A stretch of DNA of 64,000 nt, taken from positions 74,601 through 138,600 of the forward strand of contig CAZSGE010000003.1 in the NCBI GenBank assembly GCA_964606325.1. Reading direction: 5' to 3'. The position numbers and the translations under genes were made by a program. Below are positions 17,095 to 25,251 of this stretch, piece by piece. The DNA is from Berkiella sp964606325. GTDB lineage: Bacteria; Pseudomonadota; Gammaproteobacteria; Berkiellales; Berkiellaceae. Position 1 is the first letter of the stretch, and the number at the start of each line of letters is the position of its first letter. Below the pieces are notes generated by a model. The model saw only the letters and a program-made list of their open reading frames with translations. It did no database searches and was not told the DNA's origin.

Positions 17095-18192
17095 ATGGAT
17101 AAGAACTCGCAAGTTTATTTTAATAGCGCCTTAAAACTTGGATTACCCGTTGAGGAATTTGAGGCGATTGATGGTTTTCGAATGAAACTGGGCAAACATC
17201 ATTATTATTTTTTTGATAAGGTGATGCCCAATAATAATGCTTCCAGCGCATATGTTTCAAATAATAAATTTGCTGTGAATGCCATTTTATCTAAGGCAAA
17301 CATCCCTGTTCCTAAAGCAAGTAAAATCCTTACTCGTGATTTTAATTATGAAGTTCTGGTGAATGGAATTGCGGGATTAAAGTTTCCGTTAGTAGTTAAA
17401 CCAACGATGTTTAGTGGTATGGGTGTTGATGTTGTTTGTAATATTCCTAATATCCATTCTCTTTTTACTGAGTGTGAAAAATTAGTGCCCTTTTATCCCT
17501 CTCTTTTAATTGAAGAGTTTCATGGAAATCTACTGGAATATCGCGTTCTGATTTTTGAAAACAAAATAATAGAACTTATTGAGCGTACGCCAGCCACAGT
17601 AATAGGAAACGGAAAATCGACTATTGAAGATTTGGTTGAAAAAGCAAATATACAACGTCTTAGTCTCAGCAATATTTTAAAACCAATAGTGTTTGATTTT
17701 GAAGCGGATGTCAGTTTGAAAAATCAAGGATTAACTAAAAATAGTATTCCAGCTGAAGGGGAATGCATTCCCTTAGGCTTCACTTGTAATTCATCTCGGG
17801 GTGGGTCAGTCAAGGTTGTTGAAAATAAAATGTGCAAAGAAAATAAGAAATTGTTTTTAAAAGTTGCTAAATTGCTGAATCTACAGCTGGTTGGTCTTGA
17901 TGTGAAATGCAAAAGTCTTTTTGAACCGATTATTAAAACGAAAGGTGTCATTATAGAGGCGAATTACTGTCCTAGTATTCGCATACATGAGGATGGAATT
18001 AGTGGTGTTAAATCGCAAGTCACAATGACTATTATGAAGTCGTTTATATATAAACATCCCATAGGTTATCTGATGCATTTAATGAGTAATAAGAAATTTC
18101 TAAAAACTTTGCTCATTAATCTAGCGATTGTTTTTATTGTAATTTTATTTGCATCCACTATTTTGTTGACAAACATTAACGTTATCAAATAA
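17095..18192 (+). CDS. Membrane-anchored ATP-grasp carboxylate-amine ligase
   Basis: The ATP-grasp fold resembles cyanophycin synthetase and the GshF C-terminal domain: FPLVVKPTMFSGMGVDV (ATP-binding Lys and loop), IEEFHGNLLEYRVLIFENK, then VIGNGKSTIEDLV and a C-terminal IIEANYCPSI supplying Mg ligands. Such enzymes activate a carboxylate as acyl phosphate and join it to an amine. It lacks the Mur-ligase half of cyanophycin synthetase. Uncommonly, a transmembrane helix at about 339-358 follows the catalytic domain, so it may be tail-anchored. First gene of a tight operon; substrate unknown. Confidence 0.8.
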   Translation: MDKNSQVYFNSALKLGLPVEEFEAIDGFRMKLGKHHYYFFDKVMPNNNASSAYVSNNKFAVNAILSKANIPVPKASKILTRDFNYEVLVNGIAGLKFPLVVKPTMFSGMGVDVVCNIPNIHSLFTECEKLVPFYPSLLIEEFHGNLLEYRVLIFENKIIELIERTPATVIGNGKSTIEDLVEKANIQRLSLSNILKPIVFDFEADVSLKNQGLTKNSIPAEGECIPLGFTCNSSRGGSVKVVENKMCKENKKLFLKVAKLLNLQLVGLDVKCKSLFEPIIKTKGVIIEANYCPSIRIHEDGISGVKSQVTMTIMKSFIYKHPIGYLMHLMSNKKFLKTLLINLAIVFIVILFASTILLTNINVIK

Positions 18193-18199
18193 GGCTAAT

Positions 18200-19096
18200 A
18201 TGTTACCTCTACAAGTGTTAGATGTTACGCTAAGAGATGGTGGACATCTAAGCAATTTTCATTTTACCAATGAGCAACTTCATCGCATTATTAGTGCGCT
18301 AGATGCTGCGGGTGTTGATTTTATAGAAGTAGGCTACAGAAATGGTTCAATCAGCCATATCGATAACATTGGTATAGCGGGTTTATCGCCTAATGAATAT
18401 TTATCTTTTTGCAAGGAAGGAATCCAGCGCTCAAAAATGGCTGTCATGGCACATTGTCAAAATATCACCCGAAACGATATTATAGAAATGAAAAAGTGTG
18501 GTGTGGAACTACTTCGACTTTGCATTCAAAAGGGTGAGCATTCATTAGCCTATCCCTTTATTAGCTTGGCTAAAGATGAAGGAATGCTGGTATCAACAAA
18601 CATCATTCATATTTCGCAATACTCGCAGGAGTTGATACAAGAAGTAGTGGAAGGTATTTTGCCTTTTGAGCCGTCAATCATTTACTTTGCTGATTCTAAT
18701 GGCTGCTTGCACCCAGATAGAGTAACAAGCATTTATCAATATTGCACAACACACTATAAAGTACCTTTTGGATATCATGCTCATGACAATATCGGTCTTG
18801 CTCAAACAAATGCGCTAGCCGCTTTGGCTAATGGTGCTAAATATATCGATGCTTCATTGGCTGGCGCATCTAAAGGGATTGGTAATTTAAAGCTAGAATT
18901 TTTGATTGCTTATCTTCACACGATGAATAATCATCAATATGATTTAAAACCAGTTATCGCTGCGAGCAATTTTGTCAGAGGCACACTTCCCAAGTGTGGT
19001 TATGTCTCAGAAGACGAGTTTACACGAGGTATTTTTGATCTCTCTACAAAGCAACTAAAAGAATATAATGCATTAAAACAAAAGGGATCAAAGTAG
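18200..19096 (+). CDS. DRE-TIM aldolase/metallolyase family enzyme
   Basis: TIM-barrel enzyme of the HMG-CoA lyase / 4-hydroxy-2-oxovalerate aldolase / isopropylmalate synthase superfamily. The metal-binding signature is present: VLDVTLRDGGH at residues 7-17, and HAHDNIGLA with GASKGIGN in the second half. 298 residues, without the C-terminal communication domain of DmpG, so it should make or cleave a C-C bond next to a keto acid without partner-channelled aldehyde. The LRDGGH form is also seen in uncharacterised aldolases of sugar or secondary-metabolite clusters. It starts 7 bases after the ATP-grasp stop. Confidence 0.8.
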   Translation: MLPLQVLDVTLRDGGHLSNFHFTNEQLHRIISALDAAGVDFIEVGYRNGSISHIDNIGIAGLSPNEYLSFCKEGIQRSKMAVMAHCQNITRNDIIEMKKCGVELLRLCIQKGEHSLAYPFISLAKDEGMLVSTNIIHISQYSQELIQEVVEGILPFEPSIIYFADSNGCLHPDRVTSIYQYCTTHYKVPFGYHAHDNIGLAQTNALAALANGAKYIDASLAGASKGIGNLKLEFLIAYLHTMNNHQYDLKPVIAASNFVRGTLPKCGYVSEDEFTRGIFDLSTKQLKEYNALKQKGSK

Positions 19097-19098
19097 CC

Positions 19099-19794
19099 AT
19101 GAAATCACTCTTGGCGATTAGCCCGAAGTTGCCGCAACGTGTCGATTTAACGCCATTTTCACAATGCTTAGATTTCTTGAAGTCAGACTATCAATTAACG
19201 TTTGTCGATTCCCTGGAAAGATTTGAGACATCATCTTTTGAAGATTATACAGCCTATTGGAAAAATAAGATTGCCCAAGCAATGGATACTTATGATGCAT
19301 TCATTGGATTTTCTTTAGGGGGCGTTTTACTGCAAAATAGTTTAGATGCGTTTTACAATAAAAATAAAACAATTATATTATGTTCTCCACCCAGCAAGCT
19401 CGATCACACACTAAACGAAAAATTAAGCAAAATATTAGATGCTTCAAAAGCAGGTCGTTCTATCGATGCTATTGGCATGCTACATCAATATGTGTTTGAC
19501 GATGCGAATTTTGATTTTGAGAAAATACGTCAAGAACCTTGGCAAGACATAACAAGTCGTGTGCAATTTGGTTTAGGATATGTACTAAATCATCGCTTTG
19601 AACAAGCCGTCATTGCATCCAAAACAAGAGTATTTCAACTGGTAGGGGAAAGATCAAAATTAGTGACAAAAGATAATGTTTTGCTTACACCTAATAGCAC
19701 TCTGGTGATTGTGCCTAACGCTGGAAATCGTGTTTTAGAAGATAATCCAGCGTTTTCACAAGCAAAAATAAAAGAGTGGTTAAATGTTAAATAA
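19099..19794 (+). CDS. Alpha/beta hydrolase, possibly lacking the catalytic His
   Basis: Alpha/beta-hydrolase fold of 231 residues with the nucleophile elbow GFSLGG (70-75, Ser72). Where homologues have GAGH before a hydrophobic-Glu-Asp-Asn-Pro stretch, this has NAGNRVLEDNP, so the usual catalytic His is Asn210. No other His sits nearby, which suggests an inactive or altered enzyme. It lies 2 bases after the aldolase and overlaps the next gene by 11 bases, so it is certainly in the operon. Substrate unknown. Confidence 0.7.
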   Translation: MKSLLAISPKLPQRVDLTPFSQCLDFLKSDYQLTFVDSLERFETSSFEDYTAYWKNKIAQAMDTYDAFIGFSLGGVLLQNSLDAFYNKNKTIILCSPPSKLDHTLNEKLSKILDASKAGRSIDAIGMLHQYVFDDANFDFEKIRQEPWQDITSRVQFGLGYVLNHRFEQAVIASKTRVFQLVGERSKLVTKDNVLLTPNSTLVIVPNAGNRVLEDNPAFSQAKIKEWLNVK

Positions 19795-20899
19795 TAAATT
19801 GAAAATTGCTATCTTGCCTGGTGATGGTATCGGCATTGAAGTGATGAATGCCATACTTCCTGTTTTTTCAGAGCTCAATTTGCCAGTTACTTACCAAATC
19901 GGTGATATTGGTTGGTCTTGTTGGATAAATGAGGGTAATCCCATTCCCGCTAGAACATGGGCTTTGATAAAACAGAGTGATTCGGTGTTATTGGGTGCCA
20001 CCACCAGTAAACCCGAAAGAGAAGCAAAAGCGGAGTTGATTGATAAAGATAAACATAAAGATGTGCAATATGTTTCTCCCATCATTCAGCTGAGGCAAAA
20101 GTTAGATCTATTTGCCAATGTGCGCCCTTGTTTTTCAACGTATCCAGACAAAGCATTTAATTTTTGTGTGGTGCGAGAAAACACGGAAGGTCTTTATTCT
20201 GGTTTTGATTTTGAGTCACTGCCTCCTGAGCTTTTGGCAATGGTTGCGAAATCACCAAGCTGGGCTAACAAGATTAATCAAACAATTTCTTGTACTTTAC
20301 GGCTTCAATCTTCATCAGGGTTAAAAAGAATATTTGAGTTTGCATTTGAATATGCCGTTAAAAATAATTACGATCGGGTGACTTATGCCGATAAGCCAAA
20401 TGTTTTGCGTCACAGTAGCACTTTAGGGCGAAAATTATTTGAAGAGGTTGCGTCGCGCTTTAATCATTTACAATCAGAAATCCTAAATGTGGATGCAATA
20501 GCGATGCATTTAGTAACCAAACCTGAAAAGTTTGGTGTTATTGTCTCTGAAAATATGTTTGGTGATATTCTCTCTGATGTGGCCGGTGGCGTGATGGGTG
20601 GTTTAGGCTTAGCACCAAGCGCTAATATTGGTTTGAACTTTGCTTATTTTGAGCCCGTGCATGGAAGTGCACCAAGAATGCACAGCAACAAAGCAAACCC
20701 AAGTGCCATGTTTTTTTCACTATCACTTTTGTTAAGGCACTTTGGTTATAACCATGTCGCTCAAATAATTAATCATGCCGTTATCAATGTGATACAACAG
20801 AAAAAAGTGGTAACATATGATTTAAAAGGTAAAGCTTCAACGCAAGAAATGGCACAAGCTATTATTGAAGAAGCCAAAAAATTAACACGAAATGGTTAG
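19784..20899 (+). CDS. Isocitrate/isopropylmalate dehydrogenase family enzyme
   Basis: NAD(P)-dependent beta-decarboxylating dehydrogenase of 371 residues. Motifs in order: ILPGDGIGIEV, SPIIQLRQKLDLFANVRP, VVRENTEGLYSG, ADKPNVLRHS with a catalytic Lys, NMFGDILSDVAGG with Mg-binding Asp residues, FEPVHGSAP and NKANPSAMF. This group includes 3-isopropylmalate, isocitrate, homoisocitrate and tartrate dehydrogenases. The context (aldolase, RraA-like, hydrolase) differs from a leucine operon: no leuA/C/D is here. The substrate is probably an alkyl- or hydroxy-malate type diacid; assignment open. ATG overlaps the previous stop by 11 bases. Confidence 0.82.
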   Translation: MLNNKLKIAILPGDGIGIEVMNAILPVFSELNLPVTYQIGDIGWSCWINEGNPIPARTWALIKQSDSVLLGATTSKPEREAKAELIDKDKHKDVQYVSPIIQLRQKLDLFANVRPCFSTYPDKAFNFCVVRENTEGLYSGFDFESLPPELLAMVAKSPSWANKINQTISCTLRLQSSSGLKRIFEFAFEYAVKNNYDRVTYADKPNVLRHSSTLGRKLFEEVASRFNHLQSEILNVDAIAMHLVTKPEKFGVIVSENMFGDILSDVAGGVMGGLGLAPSANIGLNFAYFEPVHGSAPRMHSNKANPSAMFFSLSLLLRHFGYNHVAQIINHAVINVIQQKKVVTYDLKGKASTQEMAQAIIEEAKKLTRNG

Positions 20900-20906
20900 G
20901 TAAACA

Positions 20907-21569
20907 ATGGACAATGAAGTATTTAAAGCGCTATATCAATATAGTTCACCTGAAATATCAGATGCTTTAGATGCTTGTGGTATCAATGGTTATTTAAGTA
21001 CCATTAAACCAATTGGAAATTCTAAAAAGCTAGTTGGCCCTGCTTATACCTTACAATATCAGTTGTTGAATGAACCCCCAAAGCAATTTATGCAGGCAAG
21101 TCACTACATCGATGATGTGCCCACAGGCGCAGTTGTTTTTATTCATAATGAAGGCAATTTGTCTTGTTCTGTTTGGGGTGCTATTTTAACACATTTCGCT
21201 CATCATAAAAAAATTGCAGGAACCGTGGTCTATGGGGCAGTGAGAGACGTACATTTGCATGAAAAATACGATTATCCTGTTTATGCTTGTGGCGTAACGC
21301 CAAGAACTGGCAAAAATAGAGTGAGGTTGGTTTCGAAAAGAGAAAGTTTAAAAATAGAAGGCGTGACTATCAACTTTAATGATATTGTTTTTGCAGATAG
21401 CACAGGCACCCTTATTATACCGAACAACCAAGTTAGTAAAATTTTAACCATGGTGCAAAATATTGCGCATAATGAAAGTAACATTATTAAAGCGATTGAT
21501 GCTGGCAAATCATTAAAAGAGGCCAGAGAAGCGCATCACTACGATAAACCTTGGGAAAAAGATAATTGA
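20907..21569 (+). CDS. RraA family protein (HMG aldolase-like)
   Basis: 220 residues of the RraA/4-hydroxy-4-methyl-2-oxoglutarate aldolase superfamily: TGAVVFI near 73-79, GTVVYGAVRDV with Arg113-Asp114 in the substrate/metal site, and FADSTGTLIIP. Members either cleave branched oxo-diacids with Mg or act as RNase E inhibitors. The operon setting, with a DRE-TIM aldolase and a malate-type dehydrogenase, favours an aldolase-like or decarboxylating catalyst; the GD of the GDxVxxD motif is ND here. It follows the dehydrogenase by 7 bases. Confidence 0.78.
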   Translation: MDNEVFKALYQYSSPEISDALDACGINGYLSTIKPIGNSKKLVGPAYTLQYQLLNEPPKQFMQASHYIDDVPTGAVVFIHNEGNLSCSVWGAILTHFAHHKKIAGTVVYGAVRDVHLHEKYDYPVYACGVTPRTGKNRVRLVSKRESLKIEGVTINFNDIVFADSTGTLIIPNNQVSKILTMVQNIAHNESNIIKAIDAGKSLKEAREAHHYDKPWEKDN

Positions 21570-21588
21570 TTGATGAAAAGGATTTTAC

Positions 21589-22311
21589 ATGTTTGAAGCT
21601 GATGTTGAATACCCCCTAACTGATTCCTTAACCGCAAAAGGCTTTCTTGCTTATGATAAGCAAGCAGGGCCAAGCCCCCTTGTTATCATAGCCCCTGATT
21701 GGAGAGGCCGTAGCGATTTTTATTGTGATATTGCGCGTAAAATTGCCAATTTAGGCTATGTCGGGTTCGCGATTGATATGTATGGTAATGCGACCCTTGG
21801 CGTAGAAAATGAAGATAAAAAAGTTTTGCTAGAGCCATTAAGACAAAATCGAGATGAATTACTACGTAGAGTGCTGTCAGCTTTTCAATTTATCTCAAAT
21901 CAAGCTTATGTAAATACTACTAAAATCGCAGCCATAGGCTACTGCTTTGGTGGTATGTGTGTGTTGGATTTGGCACGTGCCAATGCCGATGTGAAGGGTG
22001 TTGTTAGTTTGCATGGTTTATTGTCTGCTCCACCTAAGGAGTTAGAATCAACGATTAAAAGTAAAATACTCATACTGCATGGTTATGATGATACTTACGT
22101 TAAACCGCCTCAAGTACTAGAATTTGCTGATGAAATGACACGTAAAAAGGTAGATTGGCAAATCCATATCTATGGAAATACTTCTCATTCTTTTACTAAA
22201 CCCGGCGCCAATGATCCCGTTGCCGGTTTAAAATATAATGCCGTTGCAAACCGTCGATCATGGGATGCAACACACTACTTTTTAAAAGAAATTTTCACTG
22301 AGCAACCTTGA
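21589..22311 (+). CDS. Dienelactone hydrolase family protein
   Basis: Alpha/beta hydrolase with a Cys nucleophile in the GYCFGG elbow (117-122, Cys119), an Asp in LHGYDDTYV and a His in TSHSFT, the full Cys-Asp-His triad of the dienelactone hydrolase family. 240 residues, cytoplasmic, no signal. A clear AAAGGA lies before the ATG and the gene follows the RraA-like gene by 19 bases, making it the last member of the operon. These enzymes open lactones or hydrolyse esters and thioesters of small acids; which one here is unknown. Confidence 0.85.
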   Translation: MFEADVEYPLTDSLTAKGFLAYDKQAGPSPLVIIAPDWRGRSDFYCDIARKIANLGYVGFAIDMYGNATLGVENEDKKVLLEPLRQNRDELLRRVLSAFQFISNQAYVNTTKIAAIGYCFGGMCVLDLARANADVKGVVSLHGLLSAPPKELESTIKSKILILHGYDDTYVKPPQVLEFADEMTRKKVDWQIHIYGNTSHSFTKPGANDPVAGLKYNAVANRRSWDATHYFLKEIFTEQP

Positions 22312-22418
22312 GCTGAGGCCTATAAAGAGCCATCAGCTGCCTTTTTACGGTTAAAAACCGTTCCTATAACGCTCCAATGCCTTTTCAAAGGTGTAAAAAG
22401 AGGGTAGACTTCTGACCC

Positions 22419-22440
22419 TTGGCTTTATACCTAAAGCCAA
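22419..22440 (+). promoter_or_regulatory. Hairpin in the leader of rpsF
   Basis: Perfect 9-bp stem TTGGCTTTA/TAAAGCCAA with a 4-base loop, about 80 bases before the S6 start. A smaller hairpin ACGGTT/AACCGT lies further up near 22346-22360. It may end the six-gene operon or be part of a ribosomal-protein S6:S18 feedback leader, which is known upstream of rpsF in many bacteria. I cannot tell which. Confidence 0.4.
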
Positions 22441-22521
22441 AGTTTGTTAATTAACTCCTTGCGCTATTCCCTCTCCCAAAAGAGACTGAAGGCGCTATTA
22501 ACCATGAGGAGCATATACTCT

Positions 22522-22911
22522 ATGCGACATTATGAAATCGTTGTTCTGATCCATCCTGATCAAAGTGAACAAGTCACTGCAATGGTAGATAGATACCGTG
22601 CGATGGCTGAAAAAAATGGTGGCCAAGTTCACCGCTTTGAAGATTGGGGTAGAAGACAACTTGCCTATCCTATTAAGAAGCTACACAAAGCACACTATAT
22701 TCTATTGAATATCGAGTGCGATAACGAAGCTTTAGATAATCTCAAGCACGCTTTTCGCTATAACGATGCCATTTTACGGCATTTAATCTTGCAAAGAGAT
22801 GCAGCCATTACGGAAGTCTCAGCTATGTTGCGTTCAGAAGAAGAAAAAGAACGTATGGAACGTGGCGGCGATCGCGTTATTGCGATGGAAGAAGAAGAAC
22901 TCGAGATTTAA
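22522..22911 (+). CDS. rpsF: 30S ribosomal protein S6
   Basis: Binds 16S rRNA with S18 on the platform of the small subunit. Starting at 22522 (MRHYEIVVLIHPDQSE, GAGGAG upstream) gives 129 residues. The core matches S6 (GRRQLAYPIKKLHKAHYILLN) and ends in an acidic tail. The longer upstream frame is not part of the family. Followed by rpsR after 18 bases. Confidence 0.96.
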   Translation: MRHYEIVVLIHPDQSEQVTAMVDRYRAMAEKNGGQVHRFEDWGRRQLAYPIKKLHKAHYILLNIECDNEALDNLKHAFRYNDAILRHLILQRDAAITEVSAMLRSEEEKERMERGGDRVIAMEEEELEI

Positions 22912-22929
22912 TCATTTAGGAGAATCACA

Positions 22930-23169
22930 ATGTCTACATGGCGAGCCAGAGGCAATAAAAAGAAATATTGTCCTTTTACATCAAAAAAGATCCCAAAAGA
23001 ATTTATCGATTTTAAAAATTTCCGCTTTTTGCGTAAATATATTACCGAAACCGGTAAAATCGTTCCCAGCCGTATCACTGGGGTAAAAAATATTTATCAG
23101 CATATGTTGGCGCGTGAAATTAAATATGCGCGTTATTTGGCATTAATTCCATTTTGCGATAGGCATTAA
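22930..23169 (+). CDS. rpsR: 30S ribosomal protein S18
   Basis: Small basic protein (79 residues) that pairs with S6 on the small subunit. It shows the typical CPFTSKK and YKNF-like DFKNFRFLRKYI blocks, then KIVPSRITGVK and a C-terminal helix rich in Arg. AGGAG precedes the ATG. No priB gene lies between rpsF and rpsR, unlike E. coli. Confidence 0.96.
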   Translation: MSTWRARGNKKKYCPFTSKKIPKEFIDFKNFRFLRKYITETGKIVPSRITGVKNIYQHMLAREIKYARYLALIPFCDRH

Positions 23170-23185
23170 GAATTAAGGCCTTGCC

Positions 23186-23236
23186 CCTCATCCGCCCTTG
23201 CGGGCGCCTTCTTCCCTAAGGGAGAAGGTGATGAGG
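23186..23236. repeat. REP-like palindromic element between rpsR and rplI
   Basis: Outer arms CCTCATC (23186-23192) and GATGAGG (23230-23236) enclose two further hairpins, CGCCC/GGGCG around TTGC and CCTTC...GAAGG around a TTCCC/GGGA loop, forming a cruciform. From memory this resembles a common intergenic palindrome of proteobacteria with CTCATCCG, a GGGC loop and CTTCTCCC/GGGAGAAG arms. I saw only this copy in the window. Confidence 0.6.
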
Positions 23237-23259
23237 AAAAAACTATTATAGAGGATAAA

Positions 23260-23712
23260 ATGGAAATCATATTATTAGAAAACGTAAGAAATCTTGGCAA
23301 ATTTGGCAGTAAAGTCAAAGTAGCTAAAGGCTTTGGGCGTAATTTTTTAATTCCCCAAGGTAAAGCCGTTCCTGCTACCAAAGACAATATTACTCAATTT
23401 GAAGCACAACGTGCCAAGCTTGAAAAAGCAGCTCAAGATAGACTGTCACAAGCCTCTGAGCGTGCTGCTGAGTTTGCAGCAGTTCATATCAAGCTTCATG
23501 CGCGAGCAGGCGATGAAGGCAAACTCTTTGGTTCGATTGGTACCATTGAATTGGTCAAAGCATTCAAAGAGAAAGGCATTGAAGTGACAAGACAAGAGAT
23601 CCGTTTACCTAATGGCCCTTTAAGAGAATTAGGTGAATATACAATTGAATTGCAATTACATGCTGAAGTTATTGCTCAAGCTAAAGTGACTGTTGTTCCC
23701 GATAAGGAATAG
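23260..23712 (+). CDS. rplI: 50S ribosomal protein L9
   Basis: 150 residues. The N-terminal domain begins MEIILLENVRNLGKFGSKV with the Gly-rich NFLIPQGKA loop, then a long connecting helix and a C-terminal RNA-binding domain. It binds 23S rRNA at the L1-stalk base. A palindromic element separates it from rpsR, and a strong terminator ends the unit at 23770-23796. Confidence 0.97.
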   Translation: MEIILLENVRNLGKFGSKVKVAKGFGRNFLIPQGKAVPATKDNITQFEAQRAKLEKAAQDRLSQASERAAEFAAVHIKLHARAGDEGKLFGSIGTIELVKAFKEKGIEVTRQEIRLPNGPLRELGEYTIELQLHAEVIAQAKVTVVPDKE

Positions 23713-23769
23713 CATTTATTTAGCAGGTCTTTGCTATTGGGCTTTGACCACTTGCATGACAAAATAAGA

Positions 23770-23796
23770 GGGAAATAGGTTCTATTTCCCTTTTTT
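23770..23796 (+). terminator. Terminator after rplI
   Basis: Perfect 9-bp stem GGGAAATAG/CTATTTCCC with a 3-base loop, followed by six T residues. Ends the rpsF-rpsR-rplI operon before dnaB. Confidence 0.85.
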
Positions 23797-23839
23797 ATTT
23801 CTTTCTAATAATTCATCTTACTTACAAATAGGGTCTGCT

Positions 23840-25234
23840 GTGATCAGAGAAAGCGAAAGTTTACGAACGACGGGTGACTCCTTAACCTCCAAGTTAAAGC
23901 TACCTCCACATTCATTGGATGCAGAGCAAGCGGTATTGGGTGGTTTGATGTTAGATAACAGAGCCTGGGATCAAATAGCCGATAAAATTGTCGAGAAACA
24001 TTTTTATCGTCGTGATCATCAGCTGATTTTCCGCGCGATGGCGAAATTAATGGAAGAAAATAAACCATTAGATGTCATCACGGTCTCTGAATGCTTGCAA
24101 AAGATGGAGTTTCAAGAAGAAGTTGGTGGTTTAGCGTATCTAAGTGAATTAGCCAAAAATACGCCCAGCGCCGCTAATATTGCCGCTTATGCTGACATTG
24201 TATGCGAGCGATCTATTCTACGTGAGCTCATAGCTGTTGGTACGACAATCACTGAATCTGCTTTTGAGCCTCAGGGGCGAGCCAGTGCTGAGATTTTAGA
24301 TGAAGCGGAAAAGAAAGTATTTGATATTGCCGAGAAGGGCGTGAGAGGCACAGGCCCAGAAACCATTAGAACGATTGTTTCTAAAACATTAGATAACATT
24401 GAAAAACGCTTTCATGATAATACGCCTGTAACCGGTATAGCTACGGGATTTACCGATCTTGATCGCATGACAACAGGGCTACAGCCTGGTGATTTAGTGA
24501 TCGTTGCCGGTCGTCCTTCGATGGGCAAAACGATTTTAGGTATGAATATCGCAGAACATGCTGCAATACGAAGTCAAAAATCCGTTTTAGTCTTCAGTAT
24601 GGAAATGCCATCAGAAGCCTTGGCGCTTCGAATGCTATCTTCTATCGGGCGTTTAGATCAGAATAAATTGCGTACCGGTAAGTTAATGGAAGAAGATTGG
24701 ACAAGATTAACTTCTGCAGTAGGTTTATTAGGTAATGCAAAGTTGTATATTGATGAAACCCCTGCCTTAACCCCCATAGAAATGCGTGCTCGCGCACGAC
24801 GTGTTGCTAGAGAAAAAGATAAATTGGGTTTAATTGTCGTGGACTACTTACAGTTAATGAGAGGCGGCTCTAACACTGAAAATAGAACGGCAGAAATTTC
24901 TGAGATTTCACGCAGTTTAAAAGCATTGGCCAAAGAAATGAATGTGCCGCTCATTGCTTTGTCGCAGCTTAATCGAAGCCTTGAGCAACGTCCCAATAAA
25001 CGACCAGTCATGTCAGATTTGCGTGAATCAGGCGCTATTGAGCAAGACGCCGACTTGATTGCTTTTATTTATCGTGACGAAGTCTATAATGAAGATAGTC
25101 CTGATAAAGGCACTGCCGAAATCATTATTGGTAAGCAACGTAATGGACCTATTGGCACTATACGATTAACCTTTATGGGTCAATATACTCGATTCGATAA
25201 TTTTATGACTGAGCACGTTGCAACAGCTTATTAG
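23840..25234 (+). CDS. dnaB: Replicative DNA helicase DnaB
   Basis: Hexameric 5'-to-3' helicase that unwinds DNA at the replication fork and binds the DnaG primase through its N-terminal domain. 464 residues, with GTG at 23840 as the start (AGGG upstream). N-terminal domain (SLDAEQAVLGGLMLDN), Walker A GRPSMGKT (224-231), and a Walker-B VVDYLQLM, then the Arg-finger-containing LSQLNRSLEQR. Alr follows after about 17 bases, as in E. coli. Confidence 0.97.
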   Translation: MIRESESLRTTGDSLTSKLKLPPHSLDAEQAVLGGLMLDNRAWDQIADKIVEKHFYRRDHQLIFRAMAKLMEENKPLDVITVSECLQKMEFQEEVGGLAYLSELAKNTPSAANIAAYADIVCERSILRELIAVGTTITESAFEPQGRASAEILDEAEKKVFDIAEKGVRGTGPETIRTIVSKTLDNIEKRFHDNTPVTGIATGFTDLDRMTTGLQPGDLVIVAGRPSMGKTILGMNIAEHAAIRSQKSVLVFSMEMPSEALALRMLSSIGRLDQNKLRTGKLMEEDWTRLTSAVGLLGNAKLYIDETPALTPIEMRARARRVAREKDKLGLIVVDYLQLMRGGSNTENRTAEISEISRSLKALAKEMNVPLIALSQLNRSLEQRPNKRPVMSDLRESGAIEQDADLIAFIYRDEVYNEDSPDKGTAEIIIGKQRNGPIGTIRLTFMGQYTRFDNFMTEHVATAY

Positions 25235-25251
25235 AAAGGTGGTTTTTAGAT

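Noticed and set aside
19784..20899. Leucine biosynthesis leuB
   Set aside because: Motifs fit the family, but leuA, leuC and leuD are absent and the neighbours are aldolase and hydrolase genes, so a specific name is not justified.
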